Origin: UBA7672 sp963738625
Lineage (GTDB): Bacteria > Pseudomonadota > Alphaproteobacteria > Caulobacterales > Hyphomonadaceae
DNA length: 64,000 nucleotides
Assembly (NCBI GenBank): GCA_963738625.1
Contig: CAVTXH010000020.1
Span: 62,001-126,000, forward strand
Reading direction: 5' to 3'
Part shown: piece after piece, positions 42,103-50,484 of the stretch
Position numbering within the stretch: position 1 is the stretch's first letter
Layout of the letters: every line of letters starts with the position of its first letter
Notes under the pieces: generated by a model
Told to the model about the DNA's origin: nothing
Seen by the model: the letters and a program-made list of their open reading frames with translations, nothing else
Databases searched by the model: none
Made by a program: the position numbers and the translations under genes

Positions 42103-44148
42103 CTACCAGATTCTGACGCGCTGTTCGGGCGCGATGTACGACTTGTCGCCCTGTTTCACGTCGAACGCCGCGTACCATGCGTCCATGTTGCGCTCGGGGA
42201 TCGAGCCGCGGGCGGCCGCCGGCGAGTGCGGGTCGGTGAGGACCTGGTTGCGCAGCGCGTCGTCGCGGATGATGGCGCGCCAGACCTGGGCGTGCGCCAT
42301 GAAGAAGCGCTGGTCGCCGGTGAAGCCGTCGATCACCGGAGCTTCCTGTCCGTTAAGCGAGAGCTTGTAGGCCGTGTAGGCCATTTCGAGGCCGCCGAGG
42401 TCGCCGAGGTTCTCGCCCATGGTGAAGCGCCCGTTCACGCAGACGCCCTCGAGCGGGCAGAAGGCGTCGTACTGCGCCGCGAACTTGGCGGTGGCCTCGA
42501 GGAACTTCTTGTTGGTCTCGGGCGTCCACCAGTTGCGGATCTTGCCGCTCTCGTCGAACTCGCGGCCCTGGTCGTCGAAGCCGTGGCCCATCTCGTGGCC
42601 GATGACGGCGCCGATCGCGCCATAGTTCACGGCGGGGTCGGCTGCGGGATCGAAGAAGGGCGGCTGCAGGATCGCGGCCGGGAAAGTGATCTGGTTCACC
42701 AGCGGGTTGTAGTAGGCGTTCACCGTCTGCGGGTTCATGCCCCACTCTTCACGGTCGACCGGCTGGCCAAGGCGGGCGACCTGGCGGTTCCATTCGAATT
42801 TGCGGCCTTCGCGCACGTTCTCGAACAGCTTGCCGGGCTGGACGGTGTAGGCGGAATAATCGCGCCATTTCACCGGATAGCCAACGCGCGGGTCGAAGGT
42901 GGCGAGTTTCTTCTGGGCTTCGGCGCGGGTCGCGTCGTCCATCCATTCGAGCGTCTTCAGGCGCTCGCCCATGGCGGTGCGCAGATTGGCGACCAGCGTA
43001 TCCATCTTCGCCTTGTTGTCGGGCGGGAAGTATTTGGCGACGTAGAGCTCGCCCACGCCTTCGCCGATCAGGCCGTCGAGCAGGCCGATGCCGCGCTTCC
43101 AGCGGTCGCGCTGGACCTCCTGGCCGCTGAGGGCCTTGCGGAAGAAGTTGAAGTTGGCTTCGTCGAACGCTTTCGGCAGCTGGCCCGCGTAGTCGCTGGC
43201 GATGTGGAAGGCGAGGTATTTCCGCCAGGCGTCGACCGGCTGCGTGTCGAGCAGCTTGGCGCCGTCGCGCAGGGCGGTCGTCTCGTTCACCACGAAGTTC
43301 TGGACCTCGCCGAGGCCGGAGACGGGCAGCATCAGATCCCAGTCGATGGCCGGGATCATCTTCTTGAGGCCGGCGCGGTCGACCGGGTTGTTGGTCGCCT
43401 GCACGTCGCGCTGCTTCTCGGGCGCCCAGTGGACGGTGGCGAGTTTGGTCTCGAGCGCGATCACCGTGTCGGCGGATTTCGCGGGCTCAGCATCGCCGAT
43501 CAGTTCGAAAATCTTGGCGACATAGGCCTTGTAGGCGGCGCGGTAGGTGTCGAACTTCTCGCCCTTGTTGAGGTAGTAGTCACGCACCGGCATGCCGAGG
43601 CCGCCCTGCGTGATGTTGATGACATACTTCGTCGGGTCGGCCGGGTCGGGCGAGATGTACATGCCGATCGGACCGGCATAGTCGATATTGCCCATCAGCT
43701 TGACGATGTCGGCCTTGGTCTTGGCGGCGGCGATGGCGTCGAGATCGCCTTTCAGCGCTTCGATGCCGCGCGCTTCAAGAGCGGCTTCGTCCATCCAGGA
43801 ATTGTAGAGGTCGACGACCTTCTGCTGCACCGAGCCGGCGGCCGGCGGCGTTTTCGCGAGCTCCTCCAGCAGGGTCTTAACATCGGTTTCCGACTTGTCG
43901 CGCAGGATGTCGAAGGCGCCGAAGCGGGTCTTGTCGGCGGGCATCTGGTAGGTCGCGAGCCACTTGCCGTTGACGTATTTGTAGAAGTCGTCGCCCGGCT
44001 TCACTCCAGGATCCATCGCTGTGGTGTCGATGCCGAACGTGCCGATGGCGACTTTTGGGGCTGCGGCCGCAGGAGCGGCAGGCTTTTCGCCGCTGCAGGC
44101 GGTGAGCAGCGCGGCCGCTGAAGCGGCGAGCAGAAGAGACAGTCTCAT
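42103..44148 (-). CDS. M13-family (neprilysin-like) zinc metallopeptidase, lipoprotein
   Basis: 681 aa. Lipobox LLTAC (Cys 18) and Pro/Ala-rich spacer anchor it in the envelope. M13 domains: N-terminal helical part with PGDDFYKYVNGKWL; catalytic part with NAYYNPLVNQITFPA, the zinc motif HEMGH (near 520) and ENLGDLGGLEMAY (near 578, third ligand Glu), and the terminal VRIW. M13 enzymes cut peptides of up to about 40 residues. Complete and of normal length. Upstream 233 bp is the divergent region to phoR. Confidence 0.95.
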   Translation of the reverse strand: MRLSLLLAASAAALLTACSGEKPAAPAAAAPKVAIGTFGIDTTAMDPGVKPGDDFYKYVNGKWLATYQMPADKTRFGAFDILRDKSETDVKTLLEELAKTPPAAGSVQQKVVDLYNSWMDEAALEARGIEALKGDLDAIAAAKTKADIVKLMGNIDYAGPIGMYISPDPADPTKYVINITQGGLGMPVRDYYLNKGEKFDTYRAAYKAYVAKIFELIGDAEPAKSADTVIALETKLATVHWAPEKQRDVQATNNPVDRAGLKKMIPAIDWDLMLPVSGLGEVQNFVVNETTALRDGAKLLDTQPVDAWRKYLAFHIASDYAGQLPKAFDEANFNFFRKALSGQEVQRDRWKRGIGLLDGLIGEGVGELYVAKYFPPDNKAKMDTLVANLRTAMGERLKTLEWMDDATRAEAQKKLATFDPRVGYPVKWRDYSAYTVQPGKLFENVREGRKFEWNRQVARLGQPVDREEWGMNPQTVNAYYNPLVNQITFPAAILQPPFFDPAADPAVNYGAIGAVIGHEMGHGFDDQGREFDESGKIRNWWTPETNKKFLEATAKFAAQYDAFCPLEGVCVNGRFTMGENLGDLGGLEMAYTAYKLSLNGQEAPVIDGFTGDQRFFMAHAQVWRAIIRDDALRNQVLTDPHSPAAARGSIPERNMDAWYAAFDVKQGDKSYIAPEQRVRIW

Positions 44149-44381
44149 TGAAGCACCTCTGAGGGTCAGGTCTTCGCCGGCACGGCGGCGGACGGCACGA
44201 TTTGTCCCAGACCAAAAACAGAGTCAACGAGTCTTATCGGGAAACAATAAGTTTCGCAGGCCGAGTCCGACCGGGGCAGCGGCGACAAGCGTGTGACAGC
44301 CGGCCGATGCGCGGGTGAAGGAAAAGACAGACAAATCAGGCGGTTCTCTCTAGGGTATAAGGAGATGAATTCGAGCGGGCG

Positions 44382-45833
44382 ATGACAGAGCCGACCAGGG
44401 CCCAGCAGGCGGAAGAACGCATCACGGCGTTCGCGCGGGTGACGCAGGGCCGTCGCGCGGGCGATTTCATCGCCCTGGGCATAGCCGGCGTCATCGTCAT
44501 GGGCGGGCTGGCGGCGCTGGGGGAGATCACCTGGTGGGCCGGCATTTTCGCCGTGGTGATCATGGCGGCGTTCTCGTTCGCATATTTCGCAGGCACGGCG
44601 GACCTCGAGCGCGAGGCGATGCTGGCGGTGCGCGAGGAGGCCGGGGAAGAAGAGACGGCGTTGCGCGCCGAGGCGGAGCGCGCACAGCGCACGGCCCTGA
44701 TCGACGCGCTGGCCGAGCCTGCAATGTTCATCGACGCGCAGGGCAAGGTTGAGACGGCAAACGCCGCGGCCAGGCGCCAATTCCGTTTCGTCGGCGCGGA
44801 GCCGTTGCTGAGCGCGGTCGTGCGGCGGCCCGAGCTGCTCGATGCGGTTGCGAATGCGCGCCGCGAGGCGGGCCCGCAGAAGTTCGAGTTCGTCGAGCGT
44901 GACGAGACCGACCGCTATTTCACCTGCGTGGCGGCGCCGCTGGGGTCGGGCGTGCTGGTCAGCATGCATGATCTCACCGACATCAAGCGGGCGGAATTTG
45001 CGCGCGTCGACTTCCTCGCCAACGCCAGCCACGAGTTGCGCACGCCGCTGACGTCGCTGGCGGGGTTCATCGAGACGCTGCGCGGGCCGGCGCGGGACGA
45101 TCCTGCGGCGCGCGACCGTTTTCTCGACATCATGTACGGCCAGGCTGAGCGGATGAAGCGGCTGATCAGCGATCTGCTGTCCCTGTCGCGCATCGAACTG
45201 ATCGAGCACAGGCCGCCGGAGGGAGACGCGGATCTGGCGGCGGTGGTGGCGGAAGCAGGCGACGCTCTGCTGCCGGTGGCGAAGGAGCGCAACATCAAGC
45301 TCCGCGTGATGGGGCCATCGAGCTCGGTGAACGTGACGGGGGCGCGCGACGAGCTGGCGCAGGTGGCGCAGAACCTGATCGACAACGCGATCAAATATTC
45401 CGAGGCCGGCGACGTGGTGGAGATCGAGGTGCTGTCGGGCCTCACGCGCGAGGAGGCGGCTGCGCTGGCCGGGCGGAAGTGGGAGAGCGCCGGTCACATG
45501 TCGATCGTGACCGCGCCGGCGGGACCACCGGCTGGGCGCTATGCTGTGCTGCGGGTGAGCGATTCAGGTGCGGGGATCGAACGCCAGTATCTGCCGCGCC
45601 TGTCGGAGCGTTTCTATCGCGTCGATCCGGGCAGGGGTCTGCGGCCGGGAACGGGCCTCGGCCTTGCGATCGTGAAGCACGTCGTGCAGCGCCATCGCGG
45701 CGAATTCCTGGTCGAGAGCGAACCGGGCCGCGGTTCGGCCTTCGGCGTCGTTCTGCCGATGTCGGCAGGCGCCGCGAAGAGCGAACTGCAGCCGGCATCC
45801 GCTCAATACCGGAAGGTCGGCGAGGCGGAGTAG
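44382..45833 (+). CDS. phoR: Phosphate-regulon sensor histidine kinase
   Basis: 483 aa. Two membrane helices (about 29-70), a PAS-like sensor region (DALAEPAMFIDAQGKVETAN), HisKA box with H217 in DFLANASHELRTPL, and HATPase_c with DNAIKYSEAG, DSGAGIERQYLPRLSERFYRVD and GTGLGLAIVKHVVQRH. The layout and sequence fit PhoR, which phosphorylates PhoB at low phosphate and is controlled through PstSCAB-PhoU. It is separated from pstC by the sbtB-sbtA and dioxygenase genes on the other strand. Start ATG 44382 has no strong ribosome site; alternatives nearby are possible. Confidence 0.9.
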   Translation: MTEPTRAQQAEERITAFARVTQGRRAGDFIALGIAGVIVMGGLAALGEITWWAGIFAVVIMAAFSFAYFAGTADLEREAMLAVREEAGEEETALRAEAERAQRTALIDALAEPAMFIDAQGKVETANAAARRQFRFVGAEPLLSAVVRRPELLDAVANARREAGPQKFEFVERDETDRYFTCVAAPLGSGVLVSMHDLTDIKRAEFARVDFLANASHELRTPLTSLAGFIETLRGPARDDPAARDRFLDIMYGQAERMKRLISDLLSLSRIELIEHRPPEGDADLAAVVAEAGDALLPVAKERNIKLRVMGPSSSVNVTGARDELAQVAQNLIDNAIKYSEAGDVVEIEVLSGLTREEAAALAGRKWESAGHMSIVTAPAGPPAGRYAVLRVSDSGAGIERQYLPRLSERFYRVDPGRGLRPGTGLGLAIVKHVVQRHRGEFLVESEPGRGSAFGVVLPMSAGAAKSELQPASAQYRKVGEAE

Positions 45834-46039
45834 TTGGCGCTGGCTCGATCGGCGGTGACCTTCAGAACGTGACCGCACAGTTCACGATCGCCGGCGCCGG
45901 CGCCACGGTGACGAAGTGGCTGTTCGTTTACGTCGTCAGAAAGCCGGCCGTTGCATCTGCGGGTCTTTTCGCATCTCCAGCGCGGCGATGAGCATCAGCA
46001 CACATGCGCGGCGTGTCATTTCGGAATCGCCGGCCATTC

Positions 46040-46357
46040 CTAAAAGCGCTCCGGCCGCAGCACTTGCACTTCGCTGATCGCGACCACGCCGCGATAGGTC
46101 GAGAAATAATCGCCCAGCCAGGCGAGCACTTTGGCGGCGGATTCTTGAGACGTAATGGCAAGGATCATGTGCATGTCGCCGCCGCTTTCGACGTGGCTTT
46201 GCCGCCAGGGCCCGGCCTCGCCTGCGCCCTCGACGCCGTCGAACACGCTCCAGCCTTTCACGCCGAAATCGTTCAACATGGCTTCGACGCGGTTGAGCGC
46301 GTGCGCTTCGACGAAAATCTCCAGCTTCTTGCGTGTGACCAGCTGCATAGCGCTCAT
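46040..46357 (-). CDS. SbtB-like PII-family protein
   Basis: 105 aa with the ferredoxin-like PII layout: KKLEIFVEAHALNRVEAMLNDFGVKGWSVFDGVEGAG, then a T-loop-like variable part (GPWRQSHVESGGDMHM) and VLAWLGDYFSTYRGVVAISEV. The short T-loop and the WSVF-D motif resemble SbtB, the PII protein that binds SbtA and adenine nucleotides or cAMP. Its ATG overlaps the sbtA stop by 4 bp (ATGA), so the two are coupled, which supports the assignment. Confidence 0.8.
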   Translation of the reverse strand: MSAMQLVTRKKLEIFVEAHALNRVEAMLNDFGVKGWSVFDGVEGAGEAGPWRQSHVESGGDMHMILAITSQESAAKVLAWLGDYFSTYRGVVAISEVQVLRPERF

Positions 46358-47349
46358 CCTATAATCCACTGCGCGGCTGCTTGATAAAGCGGAATTCCGA
46401 ACAGCAGGTTGAACGGAAACGTCACACCGAGCGAAAGCGACAGATACACCCCGGCGTCCGCCTGCGGCAATGCGATCCGCATGGCGGCGGGCGCGGCAAT
46501 GTAGGACGCCGACGCCGCCAGCACAGCGATCAAAGCAGCATCGCCCGGCGAAATGCCAAGCAGCGCGCAGGCCGCCAGCGCGACCGTGGCCGAGAGAAGC
46601 GGCCACACGATCGCGAACGCCGCCAGGCTTGGCTGCAGTTTCGGCGAGGCCGCAATGCGCCGCGACGCCACGAGCCCCATGTCGAGCAGGAAGATGCAGA
46701 GCGCACCTTGGAACAGCGGGTTTACGAACAAGTCCAGGCGCTGCATCCCACGTTCGCCGGTCAAAACCCCGATGACGAAGCTCCCCACCAGCACCACAGC
46801 CGCGCCGTTGAGCAAGACTTCGCGCATCAAGGCGCCTTGCGAAGGCCGCGCGGCGCCCGCAGCTTTGCTGCTGCGTCCAACGATCAGCAAGGCGGCGAGG
46901 ATGGCCGGCGTTTCCATAAGCGCCAGGACCGCCGCCATGTAGCCGCCGAACTCAACGCCAATGCTGCGCAGATATTCTCCGCCGGCCGCGAATGTCACCA
47001 CCGAGACGCTGCCATAATGGGCGGCGGTCGCCGCTGCGGTGGTGCGGTCGAGCCGCGACACCGCGCGTAACGCGGCGTAGGCGGCGAACGGCGTGAAAAA
47101 ACTCAGCACAAGCCCGAGCCCGCCCGACGCCAGCAGGTCGCTCGACAAACCGCTCGCGCGCGCCTCGACGCCGCCCTTGAAGCCGATGCAGAGCATCAGA
47201 TAAAGCGCCAGCGCCTTGCCGACCTGTTCCGGGATAGTCAGATCGGACTTGGCCCAACCCGCCGCGAGACCAAGCACAAAAAAAAGGACCGCGGGCGTGA
47301 GGAGATTGGCGGCCGCCGCCTGCCCCAAGCCGCTCAGAAAATCACTCAT
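46354..47349 (-). CDS. sbtA: SbtA-type sodium-dependent bicarbonate transporter
   Basis: 331 aa with about ten membrane helices. Characteristic blocks: LYLMLCIGFKGGVEARASG near 50, AAHYGSVSVVTFAAG near 110, LFQGALCIFLLDMGLVASRR near 215, ASYIAAPAAMRIALPQADAG near 285 and LSLGVTFPFNLLFGIPLY at the end. In cyanobacteria SbtA imports bicarbonate with Na+; other bacteria carry homologues whose substrate has rarely been tested. No carboxysome or RuBisCO genes are in the window. Forms a two-gene operon with the SbtB-like gene. Confidence 0.88.
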   Translation of the reverse strand: MSDFLSGLGQAAAANLLTPAVLFFVLGLAAGWAKSDLTIPEQVGKALALYLMLCIGFKGGVEARASGLSSDLLASGGLGLVLSFFTPFAAYAALRAVSRLDRTTAAATAAHYGSVSVVTFAAGGEYLRSIGVEFGGYMAAVLALMETPAILAALLIVGRSSKAAGAARPSQGALMREVLLNGAAVVLVGSFVIGVLTGERGMQRLDLFVNPLFQGALCIFLLDMGLVASRRIAASPKLQPSLAAFAIVWPLLSATVALAACALLGISPGDAALIAVLAASASYIAAPAAMRIALPQADAGVYLSLSLGVTFPFNLLFGIPLYQAAAQWIIG

Positions 47350-47578
47350 GTCCGCCCAAATACCTGTCTTTAAGGCCGTGTAACAAGCTTTGCCGCACCC
47401 CGCACGAAAAAGCTAAAATGGAAGCGGATCACGCCGCCAATTTCGCCAAGCCTCCAAGCGTCGAATCCGTATTTATGCCGACACCACGATCAGCACTTAA
47501 GACGTCTTCCTCGGCGCGTCGGCGACCGACGGCGTCAGGCTGCGGACGCGGGTTCCAGGATCGATCGCGATTGAATGA

Positions 47579-47612
47579 AGCGGCCCGGCGGTCATCCAGC
47601 CGGGCCGCTTTC
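47579..47612 (-). terminator. Intrinsic terminator of the dioxygenase gene
   Basis: A long perfect stem AAGCGGCCCGGC / GCCGGGCCGCTT (47579-47590 region and 47599-47610) with an 8-9-nt loop, 5 bp beyond the stop at 47617. The minus-strand product is followed by CATTCAATC, a weak U stretch; in the plus direction it is followed by TCGTTCC, so use as a minus-strand terminator is the likelier reading. Confidence 0.7.
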
Positions 47613-47616
47613 GTTC

Positions 47617-48789
47617 CTACAAGAGATGCGCGGCGGCTTCGTCGCGGTGTTTCTTGAGGTATTTCATGAAGGGCGTGCCGCCGGTGCCGACATCCGTGTC
47701 GTTGCCGGCGGAGTCCTTCGACTGCTTGTTGATGTAGCTCGCCGCGTATTCGAGATGGCGGGTGCGGAAGCGCGCGAGCCTGGTGACGCAGTCATTGTAA
47801 AGGTCACGCAGGACTGGGCTGCCAGACTTCTGGATGAAGGCGCGGAGCTGGCTGGAGGCGCGAACCCCGTCAATGAAAGTGCGGTGCGCGGGCGGACGGT
47901 AGATGTGCAGTTCGTCCAGGAAGGAGCGCAACGGGTCCTCCGCGTGGCCGATGCCGAGCAGGGCGTCCATTGCGGGAACTATCGAGCTTTGCGATCCGGT
48001 CTGGCCGCGGAAGGCCTGCGGCTTGCCGCCGGTCTCCGCGACGCCTTCGTAGATCAGGCCCTGGCTGAGCGCTGGATTGTCCTTCCAGCCATGGATGTAG
48101 GGACGCACGCGGTGGAAATAGACGTAAGGATCGCACCGCTCGGGCATGCGGTCGAAGATGGCGTTGACGTCGTCCCAGACGCGGTTGGTTTTCGCAAGGC
48201 CGGATTCGACGGCTTTGTCGTCGCCGCGCGAGGCGGCCTCGATGAGGTTCGGGATCTCGGCGAGCATCTCGCCGGCACGCGCCTCGATGGCGACGTGGAC
48301 GAGCACGAACCAGCACTCGTCCTGACCGGCGAGGAAGTTCTGGATCATGTAGATGTTGTCGAGCGCGATGGGCTTTGAGCGGTCGAAGCGGTCCCAGTTG
48401 TCGAGGACGTAGGCCGAGTAGGGCAGCAGCGGCTGCTGGCCGAGGCGTTTCGCGAGCTGCCAGATCGGAATGGCGAGCGTGGGCGGAAGGCTGTGCGGCG
48501 CGCCGGGCTCGCCCCAAACATAGGCCTGCACCATGAAAGAGTAGCGGACCATGGCTGTCCGCAATTCGGCCTCGCTGGCGGTCGCGCAGAATTTGGCGAG
48601 GTCGATGACCGGCATGGCTTGGAGATGGCTGCGGACCTTGCCGGTGAGCATGGTGCGGGGAAGGCTGGCGGCCGTCTCGACCGCGGGGGCGAGATCCGGA
48701 GGGAGGATCACATCCGCGGCATTGTATCCGCAAAGATATCCCCGCTCCCGGCTCATATCGTGGTCGGACAGTCTCGGCGGGGCAGGCAT
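47617..48789 (-). CDS. Indoleamine 2,3-dioxygenase-family protein
   Basis: 390 aa. IDO-family haem dioxygenase: CGYNAADVILP at the N-terminus, FRGQTGSQSSIVPAMDALLGI (about 258-278), IYRPPAHRTFIDGV and LARFRTRHLEYAASYI, where the His (near 344) is the expected proximal haem ligand. IDO opens the indole ring of L-tryptophan to N-formylkynurenine; bacterial homologues are scattered and some act weakly. The kynurenine pathway partners are not in the window. Start ATG 48789; an in-frame ATG at 48756 is possible. Divergent from pstC. Confidence 0.88.
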   Translation of the reverse strand: MPAPPRLSDHDMSRERGYLCGYNAADVILPPDLAPAVETAASLPRTMLTGKVRSHLQAMPVIDLAKFCATASEAELRTAMVRYSFMVQAYVWGEPGAPHSLPPTLAIPIWQLAKRLGQQPLLPYSAYVLDNWDRFDRSKPIALDNIYMIQNFLAGQDECWFVLVHVAIEARAGEMLAEIPNLIEAASRGDDKAVESGLAKTNRVWDDVNAIFDRMPERCDPYVYFHRVRPYIHGWKDNPALSQGLIYEGVAETGGKPQAFRGQTGSQSSIVPAMDALLGIGHAEDPLRSFLDELHIYRPPAHRTFIDGVRASSQLRAFIQKSGSPVLRDLYNDCVTRLARFRTRHLEYAASYINKQSKDSAGNDTDVGTGGTPFMKYLKKHRDEAAAHLL

Positions 48790-48899
48790 TGTGGTGAAAG
48801 CCTTCTGTGGAATCAGGGCCGGCCGCAGAAAACACCCCCAAAACCGGCCTGTAAATCAGGATTCGGGTTCGAGCTGAGGGACGATCGGGCGACGGCGGG

Positions 48900-48908
48900 T
48901 TATCCACA
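48900..48908 (+). other. Isolated consensus DnaA box
   Basis: TTATCCACA, an exact match to the DnaA consensus, in the IDO-pstC intergenic region. No second box or AT-rich tract is near, so it is probably a single regulatory or titration site, or chance. Confidence 0.35.
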
Positions 48909-48974
48909 GCTAGACCGGCGCGTTTTGCCTGCGGTGAAGCTGTCGCACAGGGCGGCGCCTGGGTTTTCGCGGGA

Positions 48975-48992
48975 CTGTCACAAATCTCGCCT
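48975..48992 (+). promoter_or_regulatory. Candidate Pho box upstream of pstC
   Basis: CTGTCACAAATCTCGCCT lies about 35 bp before the pstC start. The first half (CTGTCAC) matches the PhoB half-site CTGTCAT at 6 of 7 positions and the 4-bp AT-rich spacer fits; the second half matches poorly (4 of 7). Another half-site, CTGTCGC, lies 35 bp further upstream (48940-48946). PhoB control of pst genes is well established in other proteobacteria; this site is weak evidence on its own. Confidence 0.4.
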
Positions 48993-49026
48993 AGAGGACT
49001 CGCGGGATCGGTGGCCGGGCGCGTTG

Positions 49027-50484
49027 ATGTACGAACAGATCGCTCAGTCGAGGCTAGCGTTGGCCTTTCTGGCAGCGTTGCTGGCGGCGGCTTCCGCCGC
49101 CTTTTTCATGGGCCGCCGCAAGGCTCTCGTTCTGGCTGGCGCCAACCCGCGCGCGCTGCACTCGCGCCCCAACTATCATGGCTATCTCGTAGCGCTGTGG
49201 ACGCTCGGTCCCTCGCTCGCCGTGCTGCTGGCGTATGCGCTTGCAGGCTCGATGCTGGCGGACCGGGTGGCGGTGGTGAACCTGCCGGCGGAGATCGCAG
49301 CTCTGCCGCCGTTCGAACGGTCGGTGCAGGTGGATGCAGCGCGGGCGCTGGCGTCCGGCGGCGCCATAGTGGCGCCGGAAGGCGAGCTGGCGGGGCCGGT
49401 GCGCGAGCTGGCGCAACACATCGCCGAGCGCCGGGGCGAGGTCAAATTTTACGCGGTGGGGCTGTCGGCGCTTCTGGCGCTCGCGGGGTTCTTTTTCTCG
49501 CTGGCGCGGGTGCGCAAGGACAGGCGAGCGCGCAACCGGGTGGAGAGCGCGATCAAACTGGCGCTGATGGCGTGTTCGGGCGTCGCGATCCTGACGACGA
49601 TCGGCATTGTGCTGTCGCTGCTGTTCGAGACGATCCGCTTCTTCGGCGAGGTGTCGCCGATGGAGTTCCTGTTCGGCCTGAAGTGGAGCGCGCAGACAAA
49701 CATCCGCCCGGATCAGATCGGCGCGTCGGGCGCATTCGGCGCCGTTCCGCTGATCTATGGGTCGCTGATGATCACGCTGATCGCGATGATCGTGGCGGCG
49801 CCGGTGGGCCTCTATGCGGCGATCTTTCTTTCCGAATACGCGGGCCCGCGCACGCGGCGCATCGTGAAGCCGGTGCTGGAAGTGCTCGCGGGCGTGCCGA
49901 CCGTGGTCTACGGCTTCTTCGCTCTGCTGACCGTGGCGCCGGCGGTGCGTGCGTTCGGCGACTGGCTCAACGACGTGCTGATGGCGCTGATGCCCTGGGT
50001 AGAGGGCCCCATCATCGACGCCCAGCCGACCAGCGCGCTGGCGGCGGGCCTCGTCATGGGTGTGATGATCATTCCGTTCGTATCGTCGCTGTCGGACGAC
50101 GTGATCAATGCCACGCCGCAAACGCTGCGCGATGGCGCGTTTGCGCTGGGGGCTACAAAATCCGAGACGGTCAAGCAGGTGATCATGCCTGCGGCCCTGC
50201 CGGGCGTGGTGGCCGCGCTGCTGCTCGCCGTGTCGCGCGCGATCGGCGAGACGATGATCGTGGTGATGGCGGCGGGCCAGCGCGCGCAGATCACGGCGGA
50301 TCCGTTCCAGGACGTGACCACCATCACGGTGCAGATCGTCGACCTGCTGACGGGCGACACTGAATTCGACAGCCCGAAGACACTTTCTGCGTTCGCGCTT
50401 GGCTTCGGCCTGTTCCTGATCACGCTGGTCTTCAACCTGATCGCGCAGCGCGTGGTCAAAGCCTACCGTGAAAAATATGAGTAG
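49027..50484 (+). CDS. pstC: Phosphate ABC transporter permease PstC
   Basis: 485 aa. Longer than the E. coli protein (319 aa) because of an N-terminal part with helices at about 8-28 and 58-80, a periplasmic region of about 70 residues and a third helix near 140-160; this long form is usual in Alphaproteobacteria. The BPD_transp_1 permease core follows with LIYGSLMITLIAMIVAAPVGLY, LAGVPTVVYGFFAL and the EAA-type loop DGAFALGATKSETVKQVIMPAALPG. Start ATG 49027. Overlaps pstA by 8 bp. No pstS lies next to it. Confidence 0.94.
   Translation: MYEQIAQSRLALAFLAALLAAASAAFFMGRRKALVLAGANPRALHSRPNYHGYLVALWTLGPSLAVLLAYALAGSMLADRVAVVNLPAEIAALPPFERSVQVDAARALASGGAIVAPEGELAGPVRELAQHIAERRGEVKFYAVGLSALLALAGFFFSLARVRKDRRARNRVESAIKLALMACSGVAILTTIGIVLSLLFETIRFFGEVSPMEFLFGLKWSAQTNIRPDQIGASGAFGAVPLIYGSLMITLIAMIVAAPVGLYAAIFLSEYAGPRTRRIVKPVLEVLAGVPTVVYGFFALLTVAPAVRAFGDWLNDVLMALMPWVEGPIIDAQPTSALAAGLVMGVMIIPFVSSLSDDVINATPQTLRDGAFALGATKSETVKQVIMPAALPGVVAALLLAVSRAIGETMIVVMAAGQRAQITADPFQDVTTITVQIVDLLTGDTEFDSPKTLSAFALGFGLFLITLVFNLIAQRVVKAYREKYE

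Noticed and set aside
41908..44121. A 737-codon open frame on the plus strand across the M13 peptidase gene
   Set aside because: Complete antisense shadow of a well-supported gene; no ribosome site or family likeness.
48900..48908. Consensus DnaA box as part of a replication origin
   Set aside because: Only one box, no AT-rich element, no dnaA or origin-linked genes nearby.
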